The notes: generated from the sequence alone by a model not told the origin. A stretch of 64,000 nucleotides of DNA from CALAGB01 sp963789565 (GCA_963789565.1 CAWBKX010000002.1:1364001-1428000); one strand, 5' to 3'. Positions 19,058 through 28,289 are shown, counted from the first letter of the stretch. Made by a program: numbers and translations.

Positions 19058-20254
19058 ATGGCAGACATGAACCTTGATGAGATCAAGCAGCGAATCGCGG
19101 ATGAAGTGAATCGTCTCCATCCGCGGCTGGTTTCGATGTCGCACACGCTGCATGACAATCCGGAAATTCTATTTCAGGAACACATCGCGTCCGACTTGCT
19201 GACCAACGAACTGGACGAACAGGGCTTCGAAGTAGCGCGTGGCGTGGCAGGACTCGATACGGCCTTCGTCGCCACGTATGGCACAGGTGAACCGGTTATC
19301 GGCTTCCTGGCGGAATACGACGCGCTTCCGAAGATCGGACACGCATGCGGGCATAATCTGATCGCGACCTGGAGCGTCGGCGCGGCCATCGCCATGCGAC
19401 GGGCGCTGCCCGAGTTCAGCGGCACCATCAAGGTGATTGGGACGCCGGGAGAGGAAGGCGGCGGCGGCAAAGTGATCCTGGCCGATGCCAACGTCTTCGA
19501 TGGATTGAGTGCCGCGATCATGATGCACCCGCGCGACACAACCTATCTCGATCGCGGTTCACTGGCACGAACCGTCTTTGACATCGAGTTCTTCGGCAAA
19601 AGCGCGCATGCTTCGTCATCTCCGGAAAGCGGCATCAACGCGCTGGACGCCATGTTACAGGTCTACTTCAGCATCAATGCCTTCCGTCAGCACATGCCGC
19701 CCAACAGCCGAATTCACGGCGTCATCAGCCACGGCGGCGAAGCGCCCAACGTAATCCCGGACTACACGGCGGCCCGGTTCCTCGTCCGCGCCAAGGAGCA
19801 GGAGCATCTTGAGCAGCTTCGTCAGCGCTTTCGCGCGATCGTCGAGGCTGCCGCGCTGGCGACCGGCTGTCGCGCGGAGATCCACGAAGGGCTCAGCTAT
19901 CAGGCGCGCGTCTGCAATTCGGCGCTGGTCGAAACGTTCGGCCAGAATCTGACTGCGCTCGGCATCACGCCCTCGGTTCCACCCACCGATGGCGGTGTTG
20001 GATCCAGCGACATCGGCAACGTCAGTCGCCTCGTGCCAACCATTCACCCCTATCTACAAATCTGCGATCCGGGTGTTGGGGGGCACACACCGGAGTTCGC
20101 CGAGGCAGCGGCCAGCGTTCGGGCCGACGAATTGACAGCTACCGGGGCCACGGTCCTTGCCTGGACCGCCGCCGACGTACTGCTGAAACCCGAGTTACGC
20201 GAGAGACTGCGGGAGTCCTTCAAAGATCAGCTCGGCTACGAGCCGCGCAGCTAG
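19058..20254 (+). CDS. M20 family metallo-amidohydrolase/peptidase
   Basis: 398 residues of the M20D type (AbgB/HipO-like, hydrolysing N-acyl or aminobenzoyl-glutamate-type amides or dipeptides). The di-zinc site is seen in GHACGHN (about residues 95-101), TPGEEGGGGK (catalytic Glu, about 133) and MMHPRD; the dimerisation domain lies in the middle, with HASSSPESGINALDA marking its start. ATG start with GAGAGG 7 nt upstream. It is first of a tight operon: the DUF1989 gene starts 15 nt after its stop and an M28 peptidase follows. Substrate unassigned. Confidence 0.92.
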   Translation: MADMNLDEIKQRIADEVNRLHPRLVSMSHTLHDNPEILFQEHIASDLLTNELDEQGFEVARGVAGLDTAFVATYGTGEPVIGFLAEYDALPKIGHACGHNLIATWSVGAAIAMRRALPEFSGTIKVIGTPGEEGGGGKVILADANVFDGLSAAIMMHPRDTTYLDRGSLARTVFDIEFFGKSAHASSSPESGINALDAMLQVYFSINAFRQHMPPNSRIHGVISHGGEAPNVIPDYTAARFLVRAKEQEHLEQLRQRFRAIVEAAALATGCRAEIHEGLSYQARVCNSALVETFGQNLTALGITPSVPPTDGGVGSSDIGNVSRLVPTIHPYLQICDPGVGGHTPEFAEAAASVRADELTATGATVLAWTAADVLLKPELRERLRESFKDQLGYEPRS

Positions 20255-20269
20255 CTAAGGAGACGCACG

Positions 20270-21112
20270 ATGTCCGGCTCCAAATGGACGTATTTGCCTT
20301 CGCAGGGTGTCTCGCTGGACGTCGACCGCTCGTTGTACGATCGATTGGCACGGGAGACCGAGTCGAGGCAGTTGGCGGAGGCGATCACTGTTCCAATCCG
20401 AACCGGCAAAGCCTGGCCGGTACGGGCAGGACAGGTCTGCCGCATCGTGGCAATCGAGGGCCCGCAGGTGGCTGATTTCAACGCCTGGAACCTGCACAAC
20501 CCGCGCGAACGGTTCTGGGCGGCCCGCACGCGCCAACTGCAGAGCACGCACGTTACGACCTACGACCGGCTGTGGTCCACGCTCCCCTATCTGCGCCCCA
20601 TGCTGACGATCACCAACGACAGCATCGACTATGGCGTCGACGAGGACGGTGGGCGCTGTCATGATCTGCTCGGTTCACGTTGCGATCCGTACGTCAACAA
20701 GATCTTGACCGGCGAAGAGTTCGACTTTCATTGCCATTCCAATCTGACGCGCGCCATCCTCCCCTATCGCCTCAACGAGCAGGACGTCCACGACGTTCTC
20801 AACATCTTCCAGGTGACCGGATTGGACGACGACGGCCACTACTTCATGAAGCCGAGTCCGGCCAGCAAGGGAGATTTCTTCGAGTTCTTCGCCGAGATCG
20901 ATCTCCTGTGCGCGATCTCCACCTGTCCGGGCGGCGATCTCTCGGTGCCGCTATGGGGACCGGATGCAGGGGACCCCTTGCCGACCTGCAATCCGCTCGG
21001 CGTCGAGGTCTATGAGCTTGACCCAGCGCTGCTCGATGGTTGGCACTCACCCGAGCCAGCAAATTACCAAGGAAATCATGGGATGCCGTTTCCAACGTTT
21101 GGTGTGCGATGA
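20270..21112 (+). CDS. DUF1989 (urea carboxylase-associated) family protein
   Basis: 280 residues. The barrel-type DUF1989 domain is recognised from the RAGQVCRIVAIEGPQVADFNAWN segment (bound metal/substrate region) and the HDLLGSRCDPY and FDFHCHSNLTRAI stretches with conserved Cys and His. Family members sit beside urea carboxylase/allophanate hydrolase genes or amino-acid degradation genes; their chemistry is poorly known. Here it sits between an M20 amidohydrolase and an M28 peptidase, with AAGGAGA before ATG 20270, suggesting a role in breaking down a nitrogenous compound. That is an inference from context. Confidence 0.85.
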   Translation: MSGSKWTYLPSQGVSLDVDRSLYDRLARETESRQLAEAITVPIRTGKAWPVRAGQVCRIVAIEGPQVADFNAWNLHNPRERFWAARTRQLQSTHVTTYDRLWSTLPYLRPMLTITNDSIDYGVDEDGGRCHDLLGSRCDPYVNKILTGEEFDFHCHSNLTRAILPYRLNEQDVHDVLNIFQVTGLDDDGHYFMKPSPASKGDFFEFFAEIDLLCAISTCPGGDLSVPLWGPDAGDPLPTCNPLGVEVYELDPALLDGWHSPEPANYQGNHGMPFPTFGVR

Positions 21113-21139
21113 TCTCGCGATCGGAGAAGGAGACTGACC

Positions 21140-22903
21140 ATGCCGCTTGATGACATCTTGCGTGACCTCTCGGTCGACAAGGCCTGGAACCACATCGTCC
21201 ACATCACCGAGCAGATCCCATCACGCCTGGCCGGAACGGAAAATTCCCGCCGCATGGCGGAGTACGCGCATGAAGTGTTTGGCGACGCCGGACTCTCCAG
21301 TGAAATGCATAGCTTCCCCGGTCTCGTCTCGATTCCAGAGCCTGCGACCGTGCGCGTGCTGGCCCCGAACCAATATGAAATCGTGGCCAACACGCTGGGG
21401 CACTCTGCCTCGACCGACGGCATGGAGGCAGAACTGATCTACGTCGGCTCCGGTGCCGAATCGGACTACGAGGGCAAGGACGTGCGCGGCAAGATCACGC
21501 TTTCTGAGCTCTCCTATTCACCCGCCCGCCATGAGAAGGCGTTCATTGCCTGGAAGAAGGGCTCGATCGCCCAGATCATGATGAACTGGGGCGACGAGCA
21601 GAACGCAGCCGTCCCATTCGGTTCAATGAAGTCCGCCTGGGGCAATCCGACTCCGGAGACGCTCGAGACCGAGATGCCGGACCTGCCCTGCGTCGGCATC
21701 GCTCGCACCGAGGGTTTGCGTCTCAAAGAGCTCTGCCAGCGGGGAACGGTGCGCGTCTGGCTCAACGCCACCGCCGACAATGGCTGGAAGCCGCTCACCA
21801 TGACGACTGCCGAATTCGGTGCGGCACGCGATCGGCAGTTCTTGTTGATGGGTGGCCATATGGACTCATGGTACGGTCCACAGGCCACCGACAATGCGGC
21901 GGGCGATGCCTGCATCATGGAACTGGCACGCGTCTTCCGTCAGCACGAGGATGAACTGCGCCGTGGGCTGGTCGCCGGGCTGTGGATGGGCCACGAGACC
22001 GGCACCATGATCTCCTCCTCCCGCTTCGCCGATATCAATTGGGACCGCTTGCGACAATCCTGCGTGGCATATCTCATGATCGACCAACCGGCGATCGTCG
22101 ACTCCTCGGTGTGGGATGTGAACTCAACCGACGACATCCAGTCGTATGCGATGCAGGTTGCGCGTGGCGTGCTCGGCGATATGCCGATGCGTTGGAACCG
22201 CCAACAGAAAAACGGCGACTCGTCCTTCTTCGGCGTTGGGTTGCCCTGCATCGCGGGCGAGATGTCGTACACCGACGAAGAGATTCAGCGTACGGCGTTG
22301 GCGTCGTTGGGCTGGTGGCATCACTCCATCGAGAACACCATCGACAAAGTCGATAAGGAGCGGCTCGCGCTCCATCTGCGGGTCTATGCCAACTGGATGT
22401 GGGGGCTGCTTACCTCCCCCATCCTGCCCAACGAATACAGTCCGCTGGCAGATCGATTCGTCGAGCGTCTCGGCCAGCTCTCCCAGTACGACGTGCCCGG
22501 CATCGACATGCGATCGGCCGCCGAACGAGCCCGTGAGTTCCAGGGGCTGGCCGAACGCCTCGACGAGCAATCTGACGCATGGCGTCAACGATTGTCTGGA
22601 AATCCGGCGGACGGTGACCGTGCCGCTGACCTGCTCAATTTCGCCAAGCTCGAGCTTTCGCGCACGTTAGTGCCCATCGCGTCGACCAATGTCGGACCCT
22701 ACGGTCAGGATCGTTACGGCCACGCCTGGCAGACGCAGATGATCCCATCGCTGGTGGCTTTTCCGACTGTGGCTGGGTACGATCGCGACTCGGAAGAGTT
22801 CCAGACATGGTGGGTCTCGATGGTTCGAGCACGCAACCGTGTCACCGATGCGCTCGAGCGTGCCAACGAGGTGCTGCGCGACACCCTGGAGGAATTGGGG
22901 TGA
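21140..22903 (+). CDS. M28 family peptidase (second, divergent member)
   Basis: 587 residues, longer than the M28 gene at 5198. A PA-like insert (about residues 85-225) precedes the zinc domain. Metal-ligand regions are GGHMDSWYGPQATDNAAGDA (about 237-256) and a GHETGTM segment where the family usually has SEExGLxGS; the glutamate is kept but the surroundings differ, so specificity probably differs. The C-terminal about 170 residues form a helical extension. ATG 21140 follows AAGGAGA by 6 nt and lies 27 nt after the DUF1989 gene, so it belongs to the same operon. No signal peptide is seen. Confidence 0.9.
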   Translation: MPLDDILRDLSVDKAWNHIVHITEQIPSRLAGTENSRRMAEYAHEVFGDAGLSSEMHSFPGLVSIPEPATVRVLAPNQYEIVANTLGHSASTDGMEAELIYVGSGAESDYEGKDVRGKITLSELSYSPARHEKAFIAWKKGSIAQIMMNWGDEQNAAVPFGSMKSAWGNPTPETLETEMPDLPCVGIARTEGLRLKELCQRGTVRVWLNATADNGWKPLTMTTAEFGAARDRQFLLMGGHMDSWYGPQATDNAAGDACIMELARVFRQHEDELRRGLVAGLWMGHETGTMISSSRFADINWDRLRQSCVAYLMIDQPAIVDSSVWDVNSTDDIQSYAMQVARGVLGDMPMRWNRQQKNGDSSFFGVGLPCIAGEMSYTDEEIQRTALASLGWWHHSIENTIDKVDKERLALHLRVYANWMWGLLTSPILPNEYSPLADRFVERLGQLSQYDVPGIDMRSAAERAREFQGLAERLDEQSDAWRQRLSGNPADGDRAADLLNFAKLELSRTLVPIASTNVGPYGQDRYGHAWQTQMIPSLVAFPTVAGYDRDSEEFQTWWVSMVRARNRVTDALERANEVLRDTLEELG

Positions 22904-23093
22904 CGCAGGTTCGCCATCCGATGCCGGGAGTAGGCTCGTCGTCTCTACGGGAGCCGGGTACCCATGAAATGGATGTTGTGCTCCCATTATCGCAAACGTC
23001 CAATGACTCCGGAAGCACACACGGCGTTCGCTACGAACTCGTGGCACAACCACAATGAGGGTCGGTCGAGACCCTCGCGACTGAGGGGATGTG

Positions 23094-23831
23094 ATGATGA
23101 GTGAACTGGTTGAGAAGCACGGTGACGGTCCACCGGTGGTGACCACTCCAAAGGCGTATGACCCAATCCCGCTCGACTTCCAGCGGCTGACGGTCGAGAA
23201 GAGTTTGAAGCGTTCCAGCGAGTTCCTGGCAACGATGCGCAAGCGCCGCAGCATCCGCCGTTTTTCGTCCGAGCCGGTGCCATTTGAACTCATCGAGAAC
23301 GCCATCGCCACGGCAGGAACGGCGCCGTCCGGAGCCAATCAGCAGCCCTGGACCTTCGTAGTCGTGTCCAGCCCTGAGCTCAAACGCCAGATGCGCGAAG
23401 CTGCCGAAGAGGAAGAGCGCTCCTTTTACGATCACCGCATCTCAGACGAATGGCGCGCGGCGCTCGTCCCGCTCGGCACCGATGAGGTGAAGACGCACCT
23501 GACCGATGCGCCCTATGTTGTGGTGGTCTTCGAGCAACCCTTCGGGCTCGAGGCGGACGCTGAGGGAAACGAACGACGCGTGAAGCACTACTATGCGCAA
23601 GAGTCGATCGGCATCGCCGTGGGCCTCTTCCTGGCAAGCATCACCGAAGCGGGGCTGTGCGCGCTGACGCACACGCCGAGCCCGATGAACTTCCTGCGCA
23701 CGCTCCTGAAGCGGCCACGCAACGAGCGGCCGTTCGTGGTCCTTCCCGTTGGTTATCCGGCGGAAAACGCGACCATTCCGGCGCACGCGCTTGAGAAGAA
23801 GCCGATCGAGCAGATCCTGATCAAGATGTGA
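23094..23831 (+). CDS. Iodotyrosine deiodinase-like nitroreductase family flavoprotein
   Basis: 245 residues. The FMN-binding RRSIRRFS and TAGTAPSGANQQPWTFVVV segments place it in the nitroreductase superfamily, and the whole chain follows vertebrate iodotyrosine deiodinase (IYD), including LPVGYP near the C-terminus. The lid residues that bind the halotyrosine zwitterion in human IYD (E157, Y161, K182) are present at identical spacing: E108, Y112 and K133 here. This predicts NAD(P)H-driven reductive dehalogenation of halotyrosines. There is no N-terminal membrane anchor, unlike the animal enzyme. Three in-frame starts follow GAGGGG (23091, 23094, 23097). It lies downstream of the M20/DUF1989/M28 operon and 77 nt before ridA. 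Confidence 0.88.
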   Translation: MMSELVEKHGDGPPVVTTPKAYDPIPLDFQRLTVEKSLKRSSEFLATMRKRRSIRRFSSEPVPFELIENAIATAGTAPSGANQQPWTFVVVSSPELKRQMREAAEEEERSFYDHRISDEWRAALVPLGTDEVKTHLTDAPYVVVVFEQPFGLEADAEGNERRVKHYYAQESIGIAVGLFLASITEAGLCALTHTPSPMNFLRTLLKRPRNERPFVVLPVGYPAENATIPAHALEKKPIEQILIKM

Positions 23832-23908
23832 GTCTCGTTCCAGTTGCGCTGACGCGACCTGCTATGATGCCGAATATGTGATAGACGGACAAAACGAGAG
23901 GGAACACG

Positions 23909-24304
23909 ATGACATCCACGCAGAATCAGGTTGAGGTGATCCAGACCGACAAAGCCGCCGCGCCGATCGGCCCGTACTCGCAGGCCATCCGCGCCAACGG
24001 GTTCATCTTCGTGGCCGGTGAGAAGGGGATCGACCCCACAACCAACAAGATGGTCGAGGGAGGCATCGCCGCCGAGACGCGCCAGACGCTCGAAAACGTC
24101 AAAAACATTCTTGAATCCGCTGGTTCGTCGCTTTCAAAGGCGGTCTCCACGGCCGTCTACATGACCAACATTGGCGACTTTGCGGAGATGAACGAGGTTT
24201 ATGCCGAGTATTTCACCGTCACGCCTCCAGGCCGCACGACCGTAGGTGTCACGGCCCTTCCGGCCGGCGCACAGGTAGAGATCACCGTCACCGCGCTGGA
24301 GTAG
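23909..24304 (+). CDS. RidA family protein
   Basis: 131 residues of the YjgF/YER057c/UK114 family, trimeric enamine/imine deaminases that hydrolyse reactive 2-aminoacrylate-type intermediates. APIGPYSQAI at the N-terminus and the C-terminal RTTVGVTALPAGAQVEI with the catalytic arginine are intact. ATG start with GAGAGGG 6 nt upstream. The context (amine and peptide catabolism, flavin enzymes that make imines) fits a detoxifying role. Its exact subfamily cannot be set by eye. Confidence 0.93.
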   Translation: MTSTQNQVEVIQTDKAAAPIGPYSQAIRANGFIFVAGEKGIDPTTNKMVEGGIAAETRQTLENVKNILESAGSSLSKAVSTAVYMTNIGDFAEMNEVYAEYFTVTPPGRTTVGVTALPAGAQVEITVTALE

Positions 24305-24339
24305 AGGAATTGCGCCTAGGTCGTCGAGAGCGCCCTCAT

Positions 24340-24460
24340 GCCCAGCCCCTCTCCTGGTTGGCAGGAGGGGGGTGCCTCAGGAAAAGCACTGCCATATCCT
24401 GCATCGTCTCCCCTCGCCCGTTCGGACGGGGGCGAGGCTGAGGGTGAGAGATGCCAGTCC
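24340..24460. repeat. Dispersed hairpin-rich repeat, copy B
   Basis: Non-coding segment between the convergent ridA and SDR genes. It contains a hairpin CCCTCTCCTG ... CAGGAGGGG (about 24347-24370) and a second, CCCCTCGCCCGT/ACGGGGGCGAGG (24410-24437). The 19-mer at 24412-24430 is identical to copy A at 10711-10729, and the flanking CTGAGGGTGAGAG resembles copy A's arms. It may act as a bidirectional terminator. Confidence 0.65.
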
Positions 24461-24481
24461 CCGCGCGGCGCCGGTTGAGGA

Positions 24482-25288
24482 TCACTCATCACCGACGGGC
24501 GCGCTGTCTTGTGGCTCATAGCCCAGAACGTCACGCGCGTGCGTCAGATCCCAGAACTGTCGCGGGTTATTCGAAATGCCGTAGACGACCGCCCAGTTGA
24601 GGTCGTCGACATCGAGGCAGCGCTGGATGAGCTGCGCGCAGTCTCGTCGACTGAGCCAGGTGGCCCGCATGCGCTTGAAACGTTCTTCCGGCGGCAGATT
24701 GAGGAGGGCTGGAGACTTGGCGCGGATCGAGCCCGCACGCGGATCATCCTCTTTCGTCACGGTGCCGATACGCAGGCAGAAGACCTTCAGCCTGAACCGA
24801 TCGACATAGTAGCGACCCAGCGCCTCGCCATACACCTTCGACACACCGTAGAGAGAGTCAGGTCGAACCTCGACGCTATGATCCCAGGCGCGCTCATCGT
24901 CCAGTGCGTAGAGGCTCGGTTGGTTGTCAAACTCGTACATGCCGATGGAGTGGTTCGAGGACGCAAAGACGACCCGCTCCACTCCGGCACGATGCGCCGC
25001 CTCGAAGATGTTGTAGGTGCCGATCAGATTGTTGGGAAGGATCTCCTCCCACGGCGATTCGACCGACACCGAGGCTGCCAGATGGACGATCGCGTCCATC
25101 CCTTCAAACGCGGGCTGGATGGCGTCCAGATCGGTGATGTCGGCGACGGTGCTGGTGAAATCAGCAGGTTCAAGTGTGATCGCGTGCAGCTCGTAGCGAT
25201 CTCCCAAATGCTCACGCACGGCGGTGCCGATGGTGCCCGCGGCGCCGGTCACAAGGACGCGCTTTCTGTTCTGTGCGTTAGACGTCAA
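24482..25288 (-). CDS. NAD-dependent epimerase/dehydratase family, uronate dehydrogenase-like
   Basis: 268 residues. The Rossmann motif VLVTGAAGTIG at the N-terminus binds NAD(P); catalytic Tyr and Lys are in YGVSKVYGE. The SSNHSIGMYEF segment and short length resemble uronate dehydrogenases, which oxidise galacturonate/glucuronate to the lactone, though other sugar nucleotide or sugar acid substrates are possible. I chose TTG 25288 because GGGAG lies 6 nt upstream and the start overlaps the end of the nitrilase gene by 11 nt, implying translational coupling; the open extension to 25339 would overlap further. Confidence 0.85.
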   Translation of the reverse strand: MTSNAQNRKRVLVTGAAGTIGTAVREHLGDRYELHAITLEPADFTSTVADITDLDAIQPAFEGMDAIVHLAASVSVESPWEEILPNNLIGTYNIFEAAHRAGVERVVFASSNHSIGMYEFDNQPSLYALDDERAWDHSVEVRPDSLYGVSKVYGEALGRYYVDRFRLKVFCLRIGTVTKEDDPRAGSIRAKSPALLNLPPEERFKRMRATWLSRRDCAQLIQRCLDVDDLNWAVVYGISNNPRQFWDLTHARDVLGYEPQDSAPVGDE

Positions 25289-26264
25289 TGAATACTCCCT
25301 GCTTTTGTTCGACTTCGGTTGCGCGCGGTGTCGACTCATCGCTCAAAACGACGGGAAGTGTTGCCTTCTCGTTGACTCGCAGCTGGAAGACGTCCGGTCG
25401 CGCATAGTGGCCAACCACGTCCAGATCAAACTTGCCGCGCGCGATCTCATCCAGGTCCAGGTCGGCGGTGAGGATGGCTTCCTCTTCGAAGTTGGGGCCG
25501 GCCAGCACTTCGCCCAGCGGCGAGACGATCATCGACCCGCCACGTGAGAGGATCTGGTCGGGGTCGTCACCCTGGATGGCGTCATAGTCGAGCGGATAGT
25601 CGCGTCGCCGGGCAAACTGGTTGCACGAGAGGACGAAGCAGCGACCTTCAAGTGCGATGTGCCGCATGCTGGCCGTCCAGCCATCGCGGCCGTCCGCTGT
25701 CGGAGCGCAGTAGATCTGGATGCCTTTGGCGTACATCGTCATACGCAGCAGCGGCATGTAGTTTTCCCAGCAGATCACCGCACCGAGCTTCCCGATCGAC
25801 GTGTCGAAGACTGGCAAGGTCGAGCCGTCACCGTAGCCCCAGACGAGACGCTCGGCGGCGGTCGGCATCAGTTTGCGATGCTTTCCCAGATACGTACCGT
25901 CATCACCGAAGAAGATGACGGTGCAGTAGAGCGTGCCGCCGTCTCTCTCAATGACACCCATCACCAGGAAGACGCCGTTGTCACGCGCCATGGCGGAGAG
26001 ACGATCGACCGCCGGGCCGGGTACGTCGATGGCCGACTCCCAATAGCGCCGGAAGTCGTCGCGACCTTCCGCGCTGCGAGAGCCTACGGCACTGCCAAAA
26101 GTGAGACCGCGTGGGTAGCAGGAGACGAAGGCTTCCGGGAAGACGATGAGCTCCGCTCCGAACGCCGACGCACCCACGATGAGGCGCTCGGCTTTATCCA
26201 GCGTCGCCTCCACGTCGAAAGCAACGGGCGCCGCTTGAACCACCGCGGCATGAACGATCGTCAT
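25278..26264 (-). CDS. Nitrilase (carbon-nitrogen hydrolase superfamily)
   Basis: 328 residues. The catalytic triad is visible: E44 in FPEAF, K131 in GKHRKLMPT and C165 in AVICWENYMPL. The CWENYMP motif is typical of true nitrilases (branch 1), which convert nitriles to carboxylic acids and ammonia, more than amidases. ATG 26264 has GGGGAG just upstream; the extension to 26303 is unlikely. It is the first gene of a two-gene unit with the overlapping SDR gene. The natural substrate is unknown; arylacetonitriles or aliphatic nitriles are both possible. Confidence 0.93.
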   Translation of the reverse strand: MTIVHAAVVQAAPVAFDVEATLDKAERLIVGASAFGAELIVFPEAFVSCYPRGLTFGSAVGSRSAEGRDDFRRYWESAIDVPGPAVDRLSAMARDNGVFLVMGVIERDGGTLYCTVIFFGDDGTYLGKHRKLMPTAAERLVWGYGDGSTLPVFDTSIGKLGAVICWENYMPLLRMTMYAKGIQIYCAPTADGRDGWTASMRHIALEGRCFVLSCNQFARRRDYPLDYDAIQGDDPDQILSRGGSMIVSPLGEVLAGPNFEEEAILTADLDLDEIARGKFDLDVVGHYARPDVFQLRVNEKATLPVVLSDESTPRATEVEQKQGVFIDV

Positions 26265-26436
26265 TCTGCTCCCCTTTCGCGCCTGTCTCCTGCAATCTTC
26301 CACCTGGTATCAGTATCGTGGCGATTTAACCCTACGAGCAACGACTGAGCGGGTGATGGCTGGTTTGCCACCCGTTGGAGTAGTGTAATAGCGATCAGGG
26401 CGATCCGCCGCATGGCGTCGCCACGGATTCCAACAT

Positions 26437-26922
26437 ATGAGAGCGAACATGGGCATAAAGGAGCAGACGTTGGGTCGCCGTGTGAGTCGTCGAGTTTGGG
26501 GCACCGGCATCGTGCTGGGAATCGTCCTCGTCTTCCTGGCCGGGGTGATCTGGTGGGGCATGGCGGCGTCGAACGACCCGCAGTTCCAGAATGATATCGA
26601 GATGCCCAGTATGCGCGGCACTGACACGTATCTGGTGAACCTCTGGTTGAGTTCCTCGCCAGCCCACGTCGGCTCCAATCGCGTGACCACTCAGGTGACC
26701 AGCACCATCGGCACCGCGACGCCGCTCGATAGCGTCGTGCTGTATCTGACCGGTCCAGGCGGTGGCGCACCCCTCACCGTTACGACCTCACCGGACACGT
26801 CCAAGTCAGACGGGTTCAGCGCTCCCGTGCAGTTCGACTCCACAGGCCAATGGCAGATCACTGTCGAGGTCCACAACGGTGACGTCACCCGCACCACGAC
26901 CTTCACCATCACCGTAAGCTAG
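26437..26922 (+). CDS. Membrane-anchored beta-sandwich protein (FixH/YtkA-like)
   Basis: 161 residues. One N-terminal transmembrane segment (GTGIVLGIVLVFLAGVIWWG, about residues 26-45) is followed by an extracytoplasmic domain of about 110 residues made of predicted beta strands, ending in GQWQITVEVHNGDVTRTTTF. This layout resembles the FixH and YtkA-like families, the latter often linked to copper handling. No metal-binding Cys/His/Met cluster is obvious. ATG 26437 and 26449 are both possible starts. Assignment is by general resemblance only. Confidence 0.65.
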   Translation: MRANMGIKEQTLGRRVSRRVWGTGIVLGIVLVFLAGVIWWGMAASNDPQFQNDIEMPSMRGTDTYLVNLWLSSSPAHVGSNRVTTQVTSTIGTATPLDSVVLYLTGPGGGAPLTVTTSPDTSKSDGFSAPVQFDSTGQWQITVEVHNGDVTRTTTFTITVS

Positions 26923-27155
26923 GCCAAATCGCGTGTTTCCCTCTTCAGGTATGTTGATCCACGCCCGGCACGAGTTACGCGAAACGACGCCCTGAAGCGC
27001 AGGCATACGCTCTGCGGTAGATTCCTCACCTGCTTCTGATATATGCGCTCTTCGCGCTCAGCGGATTCGGCTCCTCACGGAACGATCCGATCAACCTCTC
27101 GGTTCGCGATGACCATCCGCTATTCGCCTCGATGTTCCTACCGAAGGAGGATCGC

Positions 27156-28079
27156 ATGCATCGCCCGCAATTCGGCTCTTGGGCCATCGTCTCGATTCCG
27201 CTCTTTTTGGCCGGTTTGGCACTGATGGCGACGAACTGGATTGACGGTCGCCCCGTCGAAATTGCGTTCACAGTTGGGCTCATGGTCGTCGGGGTCGCGG
27301 CGTTGATCGCCGTTGGGGAACGGGCGGACGATTCCGGACCGCGGCTCAACGATGCGGCATCGAGGCGGGACGATTGGCTGCCACTCGGGATCGTGGCCGG
27401 CTTCGTCGCCACCACTCTCCTGACCGCGGGCCTTATGTTCTCATACGAGGTTGCGAGTATCGCGGGGTCGAACGGCGCCTCGGCTACGCTCTTCGATCGT
27501 TGGCTCTGGTCCTTGACCCACAACCCGGTCACGGAGACCGCTCGCGTCAACCTAGCGGTGGCGTTGATCCTTCACTTTGGCGCGGGGATTCTCCTCGGTG
27601 TCCTCTACTCTGGATTCGTTGAGCCTTGGTTGCGTGGAGCCGGATGGCGCAAAGGGACCATCTTCGCGCTCATCCCATGGATACTGTCGCTCGTCGTTTT
27701 CTTACCGGCCATCGGCGGAGGATTTCTGGGTCTTTCGCTGCACGCTGGTCCATTTCCGATCGTCGGCAACCTCATCCTGCACCTGGTCTATGGGGTGACG
27801 CTCGGTGGGGTGTACGCGGTCGAACGCTGGCAGACCGAAAGTGGCGTGCCGGATGACGACGATGAGCGCCGTGTGCTCGACCGGTCACAACGAGCATCTG
27901 CGCTCGGCGTCGCTTTCGGGCTGATGGCTGGTGGCTTCATTGGTGAGGCTGCGGCTGGAGCGCTTGCGCCGGGGCAGGACAGATTGCTCGTGGCCGTGAT
28001 CGCCGCTTTGATTGGGAGTGGTGTGGGATTCATGCTCGGCTCCTATGCCGGCCTCTCACCGGAAGCGCACGGGCACTAA
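27156..28079 (+). CDS. Polytopic membrane protein of unknown function
   Basis: 307 residues with about seven or eight hydrophobic segments, the first at residues 9-25 and the last near the C-terminus (LLVAVIAALIGSGVGFMLGSYAG). ATG 27156 is fixed by a strong AAGGAGG 6 nt upstream. A polar loop rich in Asp/Glu/Arg (ESGVPDDDDERRVLDRSQR) divides it, probably cytoplasmic. I do not recognise a family. A perfect terminator-like hairpin ends the unit 27 nt downstream; together with the FixH/YtkA-like gene upstream it may form a small envelope unit. Confidence 0.8.
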   Translation: MHRPQFGSWAIVSIPLFLAGLALMATNWIDGRPVEIAFTVGLMVVGVAALIAVGERADDSGPRLNDAASRRDDWLPLGIVAGFVATTLLTAGLMFSYEVASIAGSNGASATLFDRWLWSLTHNPVTETARVNLAVALILHFGAGILLGVLYSGFVEPWLRGAGWRKGTIFALIPWILSLVVFLPAIGGGFLGLSLHAGPFPIVGNLILHLVYGVTLGGVYAVERWQTESGVPDDDDERRVLDRSQRASALGVAFGLMAGGFIGEAAAGALAPGQDRLLVAVIAALIGSGVGFMLGSYAGLSPEAHGH

Positions 28080-28106
28080 CGACTCAGCCCAACCCGGCGC
28101 ACCAAT

Positions 28107-28138
28107 GCGTCGCCGCCGAATTTGGCGGCGACGCTTTC
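28107..28138 (+). terminator. Strong rho-independent terminator-like hairpin
   Basis: Perfect 11-bp stem GCGTCGCCGCC / GGCGGCGACGC with a 6-nt loop GAATTT and a short T-run (TTTCG) after it. It separates the membrane protein gene from the ABC exporter operon. Confidence 0.8.
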
Positions 28139-28289
28139 GTGTGCCGCACGCAAAACACTGTCCCCTCCCATTTCCACATCTGGTACTATCTGCGGGTACG
28201 TGACTTACATCGATAATCAATAGGAACCGTTCGTGGTACCGGCGGCCCTCCCTGAGGACGAGAGAGGGGCCGGTTGATGGAGAACCTTG

